A DNA stretch of 64,000 bases from Diphasiastrum complanatum (GCA_029204225.1 CM055096.1:76847024-76911023); one strand, 5' to 3'; positions 1 to 12,379 are shown, counted from the first letter of the stretch. The notes: a model not told the origin generated them from the letters alone. Numbers and translations are program-made.

Positions 1-735
1 TTGAAACTCCCATTGAACTAAATGTAAAAGTTTCTAAGGAAGTGATGAAGCATCCTTTGAGGAAATCACTACCTATAGAAAACTTATTGGTTCCTTGATC
101 TATTTGACCATCACTAGACTAGATCTTAGCTTTTTTGTTGGAAATTGAGTCAATACATGCAAAGTCACTAATATGTCATTGGAAGGGTGCCAAAAGAGTG
201 TTAAGGTACACCTCGGCTACTAGAAACTTTGGCATAGTATATCAAGGAACTAATCTTTGTTTGAGAGCGTACTCGACTCAGATTTGCAGGTGACAAAGTG
301 GATAGAAGATCCGCAAGTGCCTTTGCTACATTCCTATGGGAGGAGTCATATCTTGGCTTTCCAATAAGCAAGATACTATCTCACTTTCATCAACCGAATC
401 CGAGTATAAAGCTATGACAACAACAACAAAAGAGATCCTATAGCTAAGAAGACTATTGGAGGAGCTTCAAGTGATCAAGGCTGAAGATATTCCATGCATT
501 TATTGTGACAATGAATCAGCCCAACAACCTGCCAACAATCCAATCTTCCATGCTCGAACCAAGCACATTCAGATTTAACATCACTTTGTGAGAGAAGGTA
601 CAAAGCAAAGGAGATCAAGCTCATCCATGTTTCATCTTCAGATTGTGTTGCTGATATACTTACCAAACCATTGGCAAAGGATCCATTTGTGAAGTTAAGA
701 TTAGCACTTGGAGTTGTAGATAGATGTATACTAGA
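1..735 (+). pseudogene. Ty1/copia pol 3' end (RT tail and RNase H), degenerate
   Basis: Conceptual translation follows the end of a copia polyprotein: the RT tail (LIGSLIYLTI-type text near 90-120), then an RNase H block with SLSSTESEYKAM near 385-415, FHARTKHI near 548-570, and the terminal LTKPL-type motif near 655-675. In-frame stops (for example the TAG after KEIL near 440) and frameshifts break it. It aligns in order with the end of the intact pol at 55521-58613. The 5' part lies outside the window. It runs into a purine-rich tract (750-759) and an LTR, as expected for the 3' end of such an element. Confidence 0.85.
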
Positions 736-759
736 TTTACCAAGCTAGATTTTGAGGAG

Positions 760-1599
760 TGTGAAAATGTCAAAATCATGCTTGATCTAGGCCAAAATCA
801 TGTACATATTATGTTTACACATGTGTAGAGCATGTTCTCACGTGTGAATTGAATGCATTTATCATTTAGATGAGTCATATAGGTTGTACATACCATTCAA
901 CATTTGAGATTTAGTGGCTAAAATGCCAAAATCTAGTTTTCTCTAGCTATATGCCACTTGGCATTCATTTATTGGTAGAAAAGCTATTTCACATGGATAG
1001 GAGTGTTCTCACACGTGCAAAGGATTGCTCACATGTGTCAAAACATCAGTAGTAAGGTGAGATCCAACTTGTAGTAGATATTTGTGCAAGTCCCTATAAT
1101 TAGGAAAATTGCTTAAAATCAAGGGAGGTGGCTATAAGTTAGGAAACTTGGTCCATGTGTCATATTGATGATTATTGGTGGATCCTTTGATGAGTAGGCA
1201 CTCTTGCACGTGCCAAATCAGGCTGAGTAAATGCAAGCTCTTGTTATATATATGGTGGCTCATTTGGCCATAATTGATATGGAAGCTAATCCTTGGTTTT
1301 GGAGCAATTCTAGTGTTTTCTCTCTATTTGTCTTGTGTTTTTATGCATTGATTGGGTTCTAAGCTTAGTATACTTTATTTTCAGCCTACTGTCCATACTC
1401 TGACAGGTTTTCACACGTGTGAAACCAACAAGTACAAGTTTTTATCAATAATGATTGTTCTTGTTAGATTTATTCATCTAGATTTGATCTAAATGCTATC
1501 TAATCTTGTGTAGATTGATATGTTGATCTAATCTAACATCCAATCACACTTGTGGATCTGATGCAAATCTATTTTGGTCCATTTTGCTGTACTTTGACA
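760..1599 (+). repeat. 3' LTR of copia element (LTR family B), 840 bp
   Basis: It starts TGTGAAAATG just after the purine-rich tract TTTTGAGGAG and ends GTACTTTGACA, so the TG...CA ends are present. A related LTR with the same internal blocks (ATGCATTTATCATTTAGATG, the TTGTTAGATTTATTCATC block and the closing GCTGTACTTT block) lies at 25952-26801. No primer-binding site follows, so this is a 3' LTR. It contains the palindrome TTTCACACGTGTGAAA at 1409-1424. A TATATATGG stretch near 1246 is a plausible TATA region. Confidence 0.85.
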
Positions 1600-2140
1600 T
1601 AACCTAGTTGAGAAATTTATCGCTTAATATTTTTCAAACTTGAATTGTACTCCAAAAACATAGATTAACAATTGGAAAATTGATTATCTCTGAGTACTTG
1701 TTTGATATGAAAGTCAAACTAAGGCTAATGACTTCCTAGGTTATTATTAAAAGTTAAAGGAACTGTTCTTGTAATTCTTTCATGTCTTGAGGAGCTTCTA
1801 AGGATAGAAGCAGTTTAAGGAGGGAAAGAATGTTATTGCCATATTCGGATAAGGACCTGGAATTGTCCTAATGTGGTAGACCGGCCCTCCAGTACTCGAG
1901 ATTGTTGGTCACCGCCATGATTTGATTCCATGTCAAGGCCAATTTGTTGACTAATAACCTGAGAGGACCCAGACACTCTAATTGAGACATATGGAGTAAT
2001 TGCATGTTGTGTAATGGATATAGACACGAGGACTGCATGAAGAGGTGTGATTTATTTATAGTTGACCTGCAATGGGGGTTGCATGGTTTCATGCATAGGA
2101 CTCGACTCTCTATATAATGATGGTAGGGATTCCTCCCCGT
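1600..2140. other. Unassigned intergenic stretch
   Basis: AT-rich sequence downstream of the LTR. I recognise no protein family, RNA gene or repeat here. Short open frames on the minus strand show no coding-like pattern. Confidence 0.5.
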
Positions 2141-2149
2141 CGACATATT

Positions 2150-2800
2150 GGGTTTAGTTACCGTTCCTCTCTTCTCCTTTTGCTTCACATGGGCATTGGC
2201 TTGGGGGCTAAATTCAGGTTTGATCTAGGATTGGTTGTGCAGTTTGGATCCATAGTCTCTTCTATTGTGTTCTCCTATCCTCATCTTAGGGGCAATCCTT
2301 TAGGGTCATTATATTGGAACTCTTGGACTAGACTCTCTAGAGTCTGGGGCTTCTTAAAAAAATGTTTGATGCTCTTGTTTGCTTGGTCTTGGCCCACATC
2401 CATGTTTGTTGCTTTGTCATATGAGAGGGTTTCTTGGGATATTAAATCCAAATGGTTCCTCGGTTCACCAATTGTGATGCCAACTCCTCAGCCAATTGAC
2501 GCTCATCATTTTGCTTCCCCAATTCACTGATGAGGTTGATGATTGGATCTATGTAACTTTTATGCTTGACCTCGAAATCCTAGAACAGTTTCTCCTATGC
2601 TTGTAGCTTTTGCAAGGATCACTTATTTTCCATGCTCAATCTTTTTCTGTTCTGTTTTGATCCTGATTTGCAAGGCTTGATTTTGTCTTTGTAGAAGTGG
2701 TACCATGGCCTGATAGGATCTGATACTAGTGGCATCCATATCTAACTGCATCTTGGCCATCTTGGCCTTTCTGAGAAGACTTAGGTGTCCTCTGTGAATG
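2150..2800 (-). pseudogene. Degenerate coiled-coil coding remnant, unrecognised
   Basis: The minus-strand translation gives charged heptad-like text across several frames with stops, for example QLDMDATSIRSYQAM and LLQRQNQALQIRIKTEQKKI near 2640-2760 and ELGKQNDERQLAEELASQL near 2470-2525. This looks like a decayed coiled-coil protein, perhaps the gag-side region of an LTR element. A similar remnant lies at 9990-10630. The plus-strand open frame over the same bases looks like an antisense shadow. I cannot name the family. Confidence 0.35.
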
Positions 2801-4040
2801 CTTTGGAGATGCTTGGGAATGCTGGAAAGTGTCTGAAAGTTTTTGATAGCATCTCTTTAGCAGGAGTGAGTTTTAGTGCATTCCCACCTCCTTATATAGC
2901 CCCCCCCCCCCCCCCCCACCTCTCCAAATTTGGGGAACATATATGCTAGGTATTAGAATGACTAAAAAAGATAATCTAAGATCAATGGTGACAATGGAGA
3001 ACTCATATGGGGTCATTCACACATGTGGGAAACTCAAATAGGGCTAAAAATGGCCAAAATTTTAGTTCAACTAAAAAAAACCACTAAAACTCAATTTTTG
3101 GGTGTTTGGATGGGGATCTAGGTTCTCTTATTCGGCAGTAGATCTAGCATGTTGAGACGTATAAAATATGAAAGGGGAGAACCTAGATGTCAATTTCACA
3201 CGTGTGGGGAGTCTGTTTAGTGATTTTTTGAAAATGGGTTCCCCACAAAAACTCGTTGGGAGTCTTGGCTTGCTGACTCACTATTGAAAGAGCATATTAT
3301 GAGTCTAAATGTGAAGAGGGTGAACCTAGATCTCACGTCTATCCAACACGTTTGGATGTTGGATTCTAACGTCCCAAATTAGAAAAAAAAATAAAAAATG
3401 CGTAAAAAATAGCGCGCACATTTTTATCGGGTTGTTCTTGGAGTTAGGTTCTTGGAGAAGCGATGTTCATGAATTGGTTTTAAAACAATATTTTTAAGTT
3501 GCATTCAACATTTGGATCAAACAACAAGCTAAGCATGAGGTACTTTTCATTCTATATTTTATTGCATTACTTCATGTCCATTATGAATGACAATACTATA
3601 TTGCATTGCTTTATGCACATCATAAATTTCATTTCTATAAATGATATTGATTCTTGTTTTGAAATCCGACAATGCACATGGTTTTGAATTCTTAGCTGGT
3701 TATTACGTCAATCCACATCTCGAAATTTGACATTGCAATTTTTTAAAAAAGAACATTGCACATATAAAAGCAATGGCAATATAGCACGATCATTTGCAAT
3801 AACAATATTTTCATAATATCAACCAATGTATTACAAAATCGATGCTTTAATGTCGCATGAGTCTTTCTAGATCTAACATCAACTAAAACTTATAAACCTA
3901 ATCTACTTGTCATCGCCGTGACGTCTAGTTTGCATGAACACAAGCAAACAAACTACATTAATATTTAATGCTTGATCGTATTAAATAAAATAAAATTGAC
4001 GTCAGAATACAAACCACATTAGTATGAATACAAAAACTAG
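2800..4040. other. Unassigned stretch with an 18-bp poly-C tract
   Basis: No gene recognised. A run of 18 C lies at 2900-2917, just after CTTATATAG. A TTTCACACGTGTGGGG motif at 3195-3210 resembles the palindrome found in several LTRs, so part of this may be old LTR sequence. Confidence 0.4.
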
Positions 4041-5105
4041 TACTTACATTTGGAGGATGACCCTCGCTCTTTAGTTTATCGACTAATTCGTACTCCTCCT
4101 TATAAGTTGGCAGACGTCCATAGTCTGCCAACTATCCATGCATTCAATTTAAGTTGAAATTAATTTAGGGCTACGTTGGAGCAGCTAGTCATAATGCATA
4201 TTAAAAAATAAAAGCATATGAAATCAAAGATAAACTATAAGAGTAGTGTAGGTTCACTTAGCATGCTTGCTTGCAATCTCACCTTTCTGCTCGAGACCAA
4301 CCTAGGATTGCCTATCCCATGCATCCTAGCGGTCATGGCATCTTTTTGAATCTTGTATTTATCTGGTGTTCATTCATCCACTTTTACACGGTTCCAATTA
4401 CTTCTTGAACACTAGGAGGGCTTGGATTGCCCGTCCCTATAAGCTCGTTGTGCCATATCACGACGATGCCTAATCTATAAGCTCATATGCTTATGAATTT
4501 CCTTCTCCTCGAATTCCTCTTCTTGTTGGAATTTGTCACGAAGGATACCAATAACCTAGCGTTTATCAGTGGTAGGTTGTTCGGACCATTTACTAAACAA
4601 TCTATCGCCAAAATGGTGTTGGCATAAAGAATAGATCCGGACCTAAATCCTAGATTTAAGGTGAAAAACTGACCAACTAGCTATCTACCAAGCATGACTC
4701 TAGGAAATAGACTAGGGTTTTATACTAGGGAAAAAGGCTGAGTTGACCTTATTACATGCTGGAAGTCGAATTTGCTATGTACTCCAAGCTCCCATAGTGA
4801 GAAGATAGAATATTTTTGGAACTCATTGGCAATCTCAAGCTACTCCACTATGTACATTAACTTTTTGTGATCCAATGCAACCAAATCAATTTCTACTTGT
4901 TTCTCAGCTTGAAGGCCGTACTACAGCCTGTAGTACACACTTGTGGGCTCAGATCTCAATGTTGATCAATGCTTTTGATTGTTAATGCTTGTTGTAATTA
5001 TATTACCTTGAGGATCCACGTCATAATAAGGATTTGTAGATGACTCTTCGGTGGGGACGGGAGCTGCGGCCACTTGTGAGGGACCACCCTCATCTCGGCT
5101 AAGCA
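4040..5105 (-). pseudogene. Decayed plant transposase-like gene (CACTA-type suspected)
   Basis: The minus strand gives long protein-like text interrupted by stops: GGPSQVAAAPVPTEESSTNP then YYDVDPQGNI near 5020-5090, EFQKYSIFSLWELGV near 4790-4840, LRDKFQQEEEFEEKEIHKHM near 4490-4550, KDAMTARMHGIGNPR near 4300-4345, and YGRLPTYKEEYELVDKLKSE near 4065-4130. Order and style resemble the plant En/Spm (Ptta-type) transposase-associated proteins, but no catalytic core is visible and I recognise it only by style. The adjacent palindrome array at 5353-5725 would fit subterminal repeats of such an element. I could not define terminal inverted repeats. Confidence 0.35.
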
Positions 5106-5352
5106 TACTTTGTAGTTTTGCTTTTTGTTCAGATTTTAATGATTCATATAAATTTTTAACATAATCTCCCGAGCTTTCACCACTGCCTGATTACTACATT
5201 CATAAACATACAATACCTTACAATAAACCCTAATATATTGAAATGAAGTAGAAAAAAAATCGCCCTCAATCACTCCAAAGACGCTCCAATTTGCAAAAAA
5301 ACAGAGTGAGAGAGAAAGCGCTGGATCGCGTGAATACGAAAAACCAAGTAGA

Positions 5353-5725
5353 TGTCGGAATCCGATGACTTCAAAACCGTCGGAATTCAACATCCATGCC
5401 CATTCCAGGCCCGGACGACAGGTCCCAGATGCCGTGGACAGGCTTTTTGATTGCCGACATGGACGTCGGATTCCGACATCCACGTCAGATTACACGTATT
5501 TTTTTTTGAAAAAACATGCCAGGTCATATCCGCGTTTGAATGTCGGAATCCGACATGTCAGATTCCGACATGCCTTTCAAAAACTGGTTGCCACCCATAT
5601 TTCCTGATCGCCAGACTCTGATTTTCAGATTTTTTACTAGGACGTCGTATTCCGACATGTCAGATTGCGACGGATTATGAAATTTTTGAGCATACGTCAG
5701 ATGCCCATGTCGGAATCTGCGCGAT
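5353..5725. repeat. Array of TGTCGGAATCCGACA palindromes
   Basis: At least seven copies or half-copies of a 15-16 bp palindrome: 5353-5366, 5379-5393, 5465-5479, 5541-5556 directly followed by 5557-5572, 5642-5672 (two imperfect copies) and 5706-5722. The core is GTCGGAATCCGAC or its inverted form GTCGGATTCCGAC. Spacing is irregular, so this is not a simple tandem repeat. It looks like a protein-binding array, as in subterminal regions of DNA transposons. Confidence 0.7.
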
Positions 5726-5889
5726 ATGTTATTGTGACATTTTACTCTCTGAAACAAGAAAGAACGAGAATGCTAACCCTGAAAATAGACACAAAAAGAG
5801 AGAACAATATACAAGTCAAGTGAAAAGGAGCAAAAAAAAAAGCAAAACAAAAATAGATACAAAATAAGGTGGAGAGAATTTTATGTAGC

Positions 5890-6062
5890 AGGTGGGAAGT
5901 GGTAGTAATCCCTTAAGCGACTACCATTTACCAATGTTGGTAATGGGATTCCTTCCAAGGTGGCAAGTTGCACATCACTATTTTCATAAATCTTTGTTAC
6001 CTTGTATGAACCCAAGCTTGAAATTTTTAGTTTGTCTTTTGTGACCTTGCTCTGATACATTA
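5890..6062 (-). pseudogene. Ty3/gypsy pol C-terminal fragment
   Basis: The minus-strand translation contains SYKVTKIYENSDVQLATLEG followed by IPLPTLVNGSRL, the usual closing text of many plant gypsy polyproteins (the domain after integrase ending in LVNGSRL). It directly adjoins the gag-protease gene at 6066-8843, with RT, RNase H and integrase missing between them. This shows a large internal deletion in the parent element. Confidence 0.65.
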
Positions 6063-6065
6063 GAG

Positions 6066-8843
6066 CTAATTCATCCTTATGTAAGTCCTTTTCTTTAGGA
6101 CATTATCATCTAGGCTGATTACTGAGTACCATGGGAGGAGCTCTTCTTCACAAGGTTCTGGTGCTGGTTCTAATGGGAGCCATGATAGTTCGACCATGTT
6201 CACTCCAATTTCGATCTTGTCATCAAGGGTGATAGATTTTTGGTTTGAGGGTTTCAATTTAGGCTCTCGATTGGTTTCTTGGAATAGGGAGATAAAGCCT
6301 TTTACGGAGGTCATACAATTGACTATAGCTAGAGCCTCAATCAAATTGATGATATTAGTATCAGAAACTTGATGGATTCCTACTTGTGATGCTTCTTTCG
6401 GTCTCGGTTGATTAGTGGTGGATGAATTTGTCCCTTCTAATGGGCTAGTAGGCTTGATCGTCCAAGTATTTGGATCAACTCTCACAACTCATTCTCGATT
6501 CTCAAGTGTGATTCGGTATGTAGCCCAGTCATGGCGTACTTTGGCTAACTTCAACTAGGTTCTTCCTAATATAAGCCAATAAGATGAGGTTGTTCTTGGA
6601 AGATCTACGATAGTGAAGTTAATGACAAAATGAAGATCTTCGCATTTCACATGTACATTCTCCACCATTCTCATGGGCTTGACGCAGCTCTGATCAGCAA
6701 GTTTTATAGAAAAACCTATGGGCTTTAAGGCACTCAGTCCCACTCTTGGTATATGTGTGTAGAAATAATGTTTACACTTGAACCACCATCAATAACGGCA
6801 ACTACTGAGGGAAGGTTCTTGTGTAAACATGTAGGTTAACATTACTTTTTTTGTTTTCCCAAGTGGCACCTATGGCCATCACAAATTGGTCATCATAACT
6901 TTCTCCATCCATGCCAGGGTCCTGTAGGTGTATCTTTTGCCCCTAACCATGTGGTTAAGGCTTGTTGTAGGGGTTTGGAATTCTTCAAAACATCACCTAA
7001 GGGTAGGGTGACATGATTGGACAGTAAGGCAGTTAAGGCCTCGATTCCACTCCCTTATGGTTCTAGGGAGACAAAAGGTTCTTCATCTAGCTCAGGTTGG
7101 ATAAGTCCTTCCTGGTTCATGGATGAGGTAGGAGCATTTACAACTTGTTCAAAGTGTTTAGGTGAATCCATAGGTTCTATTGGCTGATTGAGATCACCAA
7201 TAGGAGCCTTAGCTTGCTCCTCTTGTATCGACTTTTTCACCTTGATGTAACGATCCTTCTCTTTTTGAGGGTTGGGGTACTCTCCTGGTCTAGTGGATTT
7301 AGTGTAATGGTTTATGGTATGGGGTTGACTATGCTCCTTGTTCAAAACTCTCTCTACCACTGGGGGTTTCTTCAAGCGCTCGTGTCTAAACGTAGACATG
7401 GGCTCCTAGTTTTGTGACCTTGGCTCTCCTTTCATGTACAAATCATTGCGATATTGACAGGTTCATCAACTTGTGGCTCTACTGGTCAAGATGGGCAATC
7501 TTTGAAACAATGGCCATGGCTACATTCTCTCCAGATAGGGATGTATGTTCCTTTATATGGACACTTAGCGATGCAGTGGTTTTCTCCACAGTCGTAACAC
7601 TAGATTGGTGTTCTATCCCCGTAGAAATATTTTTGAGAAGTAAACAAGAGATAGATAGAAGCTTTAGTCTCATCTGCAGAAAAATCCTTGATCCTCAAGT
7701 AAGAACATATTTTCAAAGTCGAACTCTAGTGGGGTAGAGGGTCCTAACTTGTCATGGCAAAATTTGCTGGAATGATTTGGCGGTTCATTTGAGGGCTAGG
7801 TTGACGAACTACTAATGCTGGTGCTAGTTTATTATGTCCAAGTAGCACTAAGCATTATTGGGGTGCCTGTTGGAACACGGGCCTCTGATAACTTGTAACT
7901 TGGGGACCCTGTTTTTGCATCCTCCATTGGTATTGTCATGCAACGACTTGTATTTTCAGATTATAGATATACATAGATGTATCATGATTATTGGTGTTGC
8001 AAAATATGCGAAAGCATTGGGCTAGCTCTCTATTCTGTGGGCACTCATTTGTGGTGTGATTTTGCTGGCATGTAGGACACCAAACATTATCACGTTTGGG
8101 GATTTGATTGGTAGTAGGCCCTTGTGATGTGGTATTTTTCAACTTTTGTTCAAAATATTTGGAGAACTTATCCATATGTGTCTGGTGGGTTTTGTTCATG
8201 GCCTCAAGTTTCTGCAACAACAATTGTGTGGCAACATCAGAGGAATCCTTCAACTTGGGATCTATGGCTTTGGTCAGTAACAATGGCTCGCAAACATTAG
8301 AGCTCATATTCTTCATCAAAGCCTTCATCTTCTTTGTGGATGGCATCATCCATAGCATCACATAAGGTAGCATAGGTTTCTGGCAGTCTAAATTCACACT
8401 TGGTAGATTTTAGAAGGCCAGGCATGAACCACATGAGCACAACCTGATCAGATGCTAAGTGGGCAGGGCATTCAATATTAAGACGTTTGAGTCGCTCGAT
8501 ATACTCACATACCCTCTCTTCCTTTCTCATCTTGATCTTACTAAGCAACAAGAATGGGCTCTCAAGGAATCTAGATGATTTGAATCTTTTAACGAATGAG
8601 AGATTCTCACTCGTTTCATTCATGAGTTTCTCTTCTGGAGTTGTCTCTCCATAGACTTCACATGCTTCCTCATAAATTTGAAGATAGCATGTGGGGTCAG
8701 TAGTACCAACATACCGTGGGATCAAGTCTAGAAGTTTGTCGATTATGTGGGATAGCTCTTGGTAATGGTACAGCTTAGGCCAGGGGATTGGGGATCCTTT
8801 GGGTTCATGGTGCCTCAGGTGGCACTGGATTATTGGTAGCCAT
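6066..8843 (-). pseudogene. Ty3/gypsy gag-protease, degenerate
   Basis: The start was chosen at 8843 (ATGGCTACCAAT on the minus strand, MATNNPVPPEAP then a stop). The gag core at 8297-8725 reads IPRYVGTTDPTCYLQIYEE, the plant retrotransposon gag style. A zinc-knuckle-like CPTCQQNHTTNEC lies near 8040-8085. Near 6555-6743 follows the aspartic-protease end region with LADQS, ENVHVKCEDL, FTIVDLPRT and SYWLILGRT. The catalytic triad itself is not clear. Multiple stops and frameshifts break the frame. The acidic and basic linker at 7055-7399 is typical low-complexity gag-pol spacer. Confidence 0.7.
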
Positions 8844-8969
8844 GCTTAACTGCTTTTGATACATAGGACCGAGAACCAAGAAGCAAGGTCACTTGCATGA
8901 GATGGCTTGAAGCTCCAAAGGGACCCTTGCCCCTTGCTTTTTGAGAATGCGTCAACATATCAATGGCAA

Positions 8970-9205
8970 AAAAAGACAATTCATGTGGTTTTATAATGAT
9001 AGTGTGGGTCACACCTAAATGCCATGCTCATAAATTGTTTGTGGGCACCTAGAAGTACCTTCCATATGGCTAGTACAAACATAAACAATAATGAATGTGT
9101 GGCTGATGTGCTCACTAAACCTCTTCAAAGATCAATATTTGTAAAGTTAAGAACCTCTCTTGGAGTGATTAGTATATCTATATTAGATCCAAACTAGTTG
9201 TGAGG
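8970..9205 (+). pseudogene. Copia RNase H tail fragment
   Basis: The plus-strand translation has FYNDSVGHT then NNNECVADVLTKPLQRS and VKLRTSLGVISISILDPN near 9080-9200. This matches the end of the intact pol (NECVADLLTKLLQRTTFMKF). Stops are present upstream. A purine-rich tract (9201-9210, TGAGGAGGAG) and an LTR start follow, so this is the 3' end of another copia element. Confidence 0.75.
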
Positions 9206-9210
9206 AGGAG

Positions 9211-9529
<319 letters not shown>

Positions 9530-9629
9530 GAAAAGTATAACAAAGATCAATTCCAACAATCAACAAATCCAAAGACCAAGATCCAAATAAAGCATGAGAG
9601 ATGGAGCAAGAAAAAAGAGAAAGGACATC

Positions 9630-9850
9630 CAATTTCAATTTGATAGAGGTTGAACCTACTTTATTGAAATGAAGATGTAGAAATGAATCACAAAGCACCA
9701 CTATATACAATGGATTTTAGGGCTTTGACCTCAAATCCTATTGGCCAATTTCCACCTCATTATTTGAAATTTGAAATTTGGGGGAAACCCTTTTTTATTC
9801 ATGAACTTGACTATTAGGCCTTGCGACATTTAATTATCACAAAGGCCTAA
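9630..9850 (-). repeat. Minus-oriented LTR fragment
   Basis: It shares blocks with 26850-27063: the TATTGAAATGAAGA block, a CACTATATA...GTGGATT TATA-like block, CCTCAAATCCTAT, and a GGGAACCC...TTTTTATTCA block. Read on the minus strand it carries a TATATAGTGG box. I could not place the ends. It is probably a remnant of a minus-strand copia LTR. Confidence 0.5.
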
Positions 9851-9989
9851 AGTCCTTTTACTCTTAACTAATCAAATAACTATGTGATCATCGGATTGGA
9901 CTTACACACGTAGGGTGTCAAATCCCTCTCACTTATTTACTATGGTTAGGGTTGCCTCAATATTTACAAACCTTCCAATAGTATCCCAC

Positions 9990-10630
9990 ACCAAAACTGG
10001 TGTCGGTCCCATGACACCTCGTGTGATTATTACTTGGGGCTCTGGTTCGGACCTTGACTTGATCTTGAGCGTTGATCAAAGCATCCTAGAGCTTGGCGGT
10101 ATAATTCTCCAATGCTTCTTCTTGATTTTTGGCCTCTTTGAGTTGGGCCTCAGTGTTGCTTTGCAATCTTTAGCTCCTTATTGATCTGTATCAGCTTCTG
10201 GCTTATCAACATATTTTTCGAGCCAAGATCAGATATCCACTTTTTCATTATAGATTTTCCCTCTATCATATTCTGGATCATTCGTCCTAGTTGTGTATGA
10301 ATTCCCAAGATGTCATCAGAATCAAGAGAGACTAGGGAGCATGGTAGTTTTTCTCTTCAAGTGTATCATCACCCTCGAACCCGTCTGGGACTTGTGCGTC
10401 GAATGTCTTTGGAGATCTGACCGCAGATTGGATTGCGATGGTGTCTGGTGCTTGGAATGTTGGCGCTGGATCTGGTATTTAGTCTGACTGTTGTGTAGAA
10501 TCCAAGTTCTGAGAGGCATCTTAGAACTTCCCATTCCAAGGGAGTTGGGATCCAAGGGCGCAGGGCTCTGAGGCATAATAAATTGCTCATCATCCTCGAG
10601 GGGCTTGGAATCATCGAAAGGTTCCAAAAA
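9990..10630 (-). pseudogene. Coiled-coil and acidic coding remnant, unrecognised
   Basis: The minus strand near 10040-10250 reads as a coiled coil (KKWISDLGSKNMLISQKLIQ, then EAKNQEEALENYTAKL) with stops. Upstream at 10322-10627 there is an open frame starting MEPFDDSKPLEDDEQFIMPQ. Together they resemble the remnant at 2150-2800. It is likely the gag-side region of an old LTR element, but the family is not recognised. Confidence 0.3.
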
Positions 10631-10639
10631 ACACTAAGT

Positions 10640-11020
10640 GGAGGGGGACATGGTTATCAAATGTGGGGGGTGCAGCGGCCCGTGCTTACACGACTTGGAC
10701 GGTGGAACCAATAGTCATAGAAGGCACTTGTGTGGGAGCCAAAGGCTAGGGTGGTTTCAGAGGATGGGGGTATTAGGGCCATTTTTGAACTCAGCCTCTT
10801 CCTTGACTAAACGTGTTTGCTAATTAGGATTAATTTACTCATAATCGTCCTATGTGGTAGTTCATCTGGGGTTTATCAGGGTTAACTCACACCTCAATAG
10901 ACTTCACTTAAGCCTAGTGTGATAAAGGAAGGACAGTTGATTTTAATGTAGCGTAACATTTTGAACGCAATATGATTTTCACTTTTGAAGGCCTTCAAAT
11001 TTTGTTTTTAAATGAAAAAA
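10640..11020. other. Unassigned stretch
   Basis: No coding or RNA signal that I can support. A G-rich patch lies at 10638-10690. Confidence 0.4.
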
Positions 11021-11022
11021 AA

Positions 11023-11414
11023 GGGGGCCCAATATTTCTTTGGGCCCCCATTTTGAACCCCCCGCCCCCTTCCGTTCATTATACATTGTCAGGAAGGGGG
11101 CCGCGCTTATGCACGGCCCCCTTCCCCCCCCTCTTTGCATCCCCCTCCGGTGCTCTGCACTTCGAGTCGTTGGCCCGGATTGGAGCACAAGGGAGGGAGA
11201 GAAGGCGGGGGGAGGTGTTGGCGGCCTCCGAGCTCTGCACCCCCAAACGGGCCACTGGAGGGGGATGCAAATGGGGGGAAAAGGGGGTTGTGCATAAGCA
11301 CGGCCCCCTTCATGACAATGTGTAATGAAGGGGGGGGGGGTCTTGTCCTCTCCTGTGGCCCTCCCCCCAAATATTTTTTTTTTCAAAATGGGACACAATA
11401 AATATTGGGCCCCC
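11023..11414. mobile_element. GC-rich foldback element, 392 bp
   Basis: The left end reads GGGGGCCCAATATTT and the right end is its reverse complement (AAATATTGGGCCCCC, ending 11414). Inverted similarity continues inward for about 150 bp on each side through ATTTTGAA, TTCATTA-ACATTGTCA, AGGGGGCCG, GCTTATGCAC and TTTGCATCCCCCTCC. The centre (about 11160-11245) is single copy. No target-site duplication is obvious. The dense overlapping frames on both strands are a composition effect. The class (foldback or MITE) is inferred from structure only. Confidence 0.75.
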
Positions 11415-11429
11415 TCTTCTCTCATTCCA

Positions 11430-12379
11430 AACTAAAAAATAAGCCATTTGAAGTGTTTGAAAAATAGCAGTATTTTTATTTAAAATTTGAATTGTACCCT
11501 TGTCACATTATCATTAATATTGATTGAGTAAGTAGAGTTAGAGGAGGGTTAGTGGGTATATTAGAATTTTGAAATTCAATCTACACCATTGGATGTGCCA
11601 TGTCATATGGACCATTCCGTCTCAATTGTCACTCTCTTATTGGTACACATGTTGTCATTAACGATAATTATAACTAGTGAAGAGTCCCTTTTTGAGTCCA
11701 CAAAGGGCCCTACTGGATGGGTGGATCAGAGCGGGTAGCAGTAGGGAGTGTTGGCGCAACTGACTGTGGCTACTGAGTTCGTCAACGAGACACGGGAGGC
11801 GAGTGGGGTGAAACTATCTCACTGCATACTACCGAGGCATAGTTTTTTGACCCTGGATCGTCGACTCGAATTGAGTCATAATATTTTCTTAGTCAGTGCA
11901 TATTTTCCGATACATTGTATATTTTCGATATTGTCAACCAAAAATCTGACCCACGTCGCGACGTTGACAATCCACCTACTCTGTAGATACATTTACAGTT
12001 ATAATGATAGCTACCTACTATAGGACGGATCTAATAAATTAAGTAGATCAATGCCATGCTTTCAATGTATTGATCACTGACATCCAATCATCAATGAAAA
12101 TCCACAATGGAGTAAGTGCATTGCTCAGATTTATTATTCTGTAGAAATAGTTTTTGGCTCAATGATTAATCAACTGAAGCTCTGTATTTTTGTGCTACAC
12201 TGTCTCGTACACTACTTCAAGCTCTCGTACTTAGAGTGCAATTTTGTCCACACTACTGTTTCATTCATTTGCACAATCTTACTAAGTATTCATCTTTATT
12301 ATTACTGCTAATTGACGCACTTTCGATTCGCAACCATCTGTTGTTAAACTTTCACTGCTTTCCCACGAGTTTTGCGATA
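11430..12379. other. Unassigned stretch, probably includes a 5' LTR
   Basis: No gene recognised. Because a primer-binding site follows at 12380 and 12462, the right part should be a copia LTR, but I could not fix its TG start. Confidence 0.4.

Noticed and set aside
2117-2530. 137-aa plus-strand frame
   Set aside because: It is antisense to a coiled-coil-like minus-strand remnant and has no family match.
10972-11425. Many overlapping Pro/Gly-rich frames on both strands
   Set aside because: They come from the GC-rich inverted arms of the foldback element; no frame is favoured.
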